Part shown: positions 22,331 through 23,391 of the stretch, one piece after another
Position numbering within the stretch: position 1 is the stretch's first letter
How the letters are laid out: each line of letters starts with the position of its first letter
Source of the DNA: an uncultured Acidobacteriota bacterium
Lineage (GTDB): Bacteria > Acidobacteriota > Terriglobia > UBA7540
Length of the DNA: 23,391 bases
NCBI GenBank assembly: GCA_937900045.1
Contig: CALCEB010000196.1
Span: 1 to 23,391, forward strand
Direction: 5' to 3'
Position numbers and translations under genes: made by a program
Notes under the pieces: model-generated
What the model was told of the DNA's origin: nothing
The model's input: only the letters and a program-made list of their open reading frames with translations
Database searches by the model: none

Positions 22331-23054
22331 TGTTTCCTCCGCCTCAAAGCAAGTCTTGGGCGCGAGCACTCAGTTTGCTGCGGCGCTAATCATTCTCGCA
22401 GCTGTGAAATTATAACCGGAGTTTGCGATTTCAGAGTGTTGATCTTGCGGCGCCACCCTGTTGCATTACGGTATATTCAAAAGTGGAGATCTGTCAGGGT
22501 CATGCGTATTTCGACCTTGAGGCTTGGTAGAGGAGTACTGCTGACCAAATTGGAGGCTTGAAACTGCTCTAGCCGTTCGACCTCTGCTTTGATATTGCCC
22601 CCGCGCCGCCTGCTTGTGAAGCTGTGCTTATTTGATTGTTGGGTCGTGTTCTAGTTTCGTTAGCCCGGATGATTCATGAATACAGCGGAATTTTACCCAA
22701 GCCAGCGAAAATGCGGGTCCGCCGCCACTGTCGCCGGAAGCCCGTTTGACACACTGTCATTTTTGTACGGGACCTGAAATTGGGCTAAACACTGCATAAA
22801 ATCTGGCTCTGAGGCAGTCGGGGCCCGAAATTCATGAATAAAGCGGGTTAGTGTCACCCGGCTCGCCAGCCCCGTCATTCTGAGGAGCCGTAGGCGACGA
22901 AGAATCTCTCGTTGAGCCGAAAGCAGATCCTTCGCTACGCTCAGGATGACAGTCGCACCACCATCACCGCCTCGGAGTGGCTGGTTCGAATTAGGACACC
23001 ACTGATTGTTGTGTTTGTGCCGGGGCAGAAGCGGCGGTGGGGTATACTGGAGCC
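22331..23054. other. Gene-poor spacer with dispersed repeats
   Basis: No gene is supported. The first 150 bases probably contain the promoter of the minus-strand operon. ATTCATGAAT occurs at about 22670 and 22830, followed by ACAGCGG or AAAGCGG, as a short direct repeat 160 bases apart. A palindrome-ended element lies at 22874-22950. The last 50 bases lead into the UPF0175 gene. Confidence 0.6.
22874..22950. repeat. Palindrome-ended dispersed repeat (GTCATTCTGAG...CTCAGGATGAC)
   Basis: Terminal inverted repeats GTCATTCTGAG (22874-22884) and CTCAGGATGAC (22940-22950) match at 10 of 11 positions. The interior contains GCGACGAAGAATCTC and AGATCCTTCGCTACGC, which are also roughly complementary, so the whole 77 bases can fold into one hairpin. 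Sequences of this exact style are common intergenic repeats in Acidobacteriota and other soil bacteria. Confidence 0.75.
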
Positions 23055-23324
23055 ATGCAAATCACCTTGGATCTGCCGGAAAACATTGTGCGCGGACTAG
23101 AGTCGAAGTGGAAGGATTTGCCGCGCGCTGTCCTTGAGAGCTTAGCTCTTGAAGGGTACCGGTCAGGGGTGTTGACGACGGCACAAGTGCGACGGTTACT
23201 GGGTCTCGGGACTCGGTACGAGGTGGATGGCTTCCTCAAGCAGCGCGGAATTTATCTGAATTATAGCCCCGAAGACCTCGAATGTGACGCTGAAGCCAGC
23301 CGTGAGTTCAGTAGCCGGCGATGA
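23055..23324 (+). CDS. UPF0175-family antitoxin-like protein
   Basis: An 89-residue protein, MQITLDLPENIVRGLE followed by a helix-rich middle (ALEGYRSGVLTTAQVRRLLG) and GFLKQRGIYLNY. This is the UPF0175 pattern: a ribbon-helix-helix-like start and a short helix-turn-helix. Such proteins pair with PIN-domain toxins as a VapBC-like module. ATG 23055 has TGGAG directly upstream; the ATG at 23037 is less likely. The stop overlaps the start of the next gene by four bases (ATGA), which is a PIN-like frame, supporting the pairing. Confidence 0.85.
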   Translation: MQITLDLPENIVRGLESKWKDLPRAVLESLALEGYRSGVLTTAQVRRLLGLGTRYEVDGFLKQRGIYLNYSPEDLECDAEASREFSSRR

Positions 23325-23391
23325 TTGTCGTTGCGGATACCTCAACCCTAAGTCATCTGGTCCTTAATCAGAATAAGACTTGCTGTGCTAC
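23321..23391 (+). CDS. PIN-domain toxin, 5' end only
   Basis: The frame from ATG 23321 reads MIVVADTSTLSHLVLNQNK and runs off the window. The first acidic residue of the PIN nuclease site (Asp6 in VADTS) is visible, as in VapC-like toxins and DUF3368 proteins. It is coupled to the UPF0175 gene by an ATGA overlap. The rest, including the other catalytic acids, lies outside the window. Confidence 0.7.
   Translation, partial: MIVVADTSTLSHLVLNQNKTCCA

Noticed and set aside
1..23391. tRNA, rRNA, riboswitch or replication origin
   Set aside because: No sequence with the needed conserved stems, boxes or clusters was seen by eye on either strand. A covariance-model scan would be decisive.

Overview
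The window looks like a piece of chromosome from a soil-type Acidobacteriota, probably a metagenome-assembled genome. This is inferred from gene style, moderately high GC and many small dispersed palindromes; no rRNA or other marker gene is present to prove it. The left third (about 1-6940) is housekeeping: topA and dprA on the minus strand, a small membrane protein, and mutS2 on the plus strand.

From about 7240 to 11000 there is an accessory metal-handling module on the plus strand. It holds a decayed copy of a Cys-rich metallothionein-like gene that still has a MerR-type promoter, an MFS exporter, an intact metallothionein-like gene behind a second MerR-type promoter, an outer-membrane barrel protein, a secreted heavy-metal-associated (MerP-like) protein and a MerT-like membrane protein. 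The MerP-like gene is the main discovery. Its frame is interrupted by a single TGA exactly where the first Cys of the GMxCxxC metal site belongs, the frame stays open for 127 codons beyond it, and a hairpin fitting the bacterial SECIS pattern starts 11 bases after the TGA. I read it as a selenoprotein with a Sec-x-x-Cys metal site. No mercuric reductase and no MerR-type regulator gene is in the window.

From 11100 to 13220 lies a dense toxin-antitoxin island: two divergent hic modules, a parD whose parE partner is interrupted by a palindromic insert, and an intact parDE pair. Next come a rhodanese relic, a small hypothetical gene running into a field of CAAAGCCA repeats, and a zinc-ribbon membrane protein.

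From 15480 to 22330 is a catabolic locus. An IclR regulator and a rhamnose-mutarotase-family protein lie on the plus strand. They converge on a five-gene minus-strand operon: DapA/NanA-type lyase or deaminase, atypical SDR, proline dehydrogenase, APC amino-acid permease and proline-racemase-family enzyme. The set fits uptake and breakdown of hydroxyproline and proline, probably under IclR control. The window ends in a gene-poor stretch with dispersed repeats and the start of a fifth toxin-antitoxin pair (UPF0175 plus PIN).
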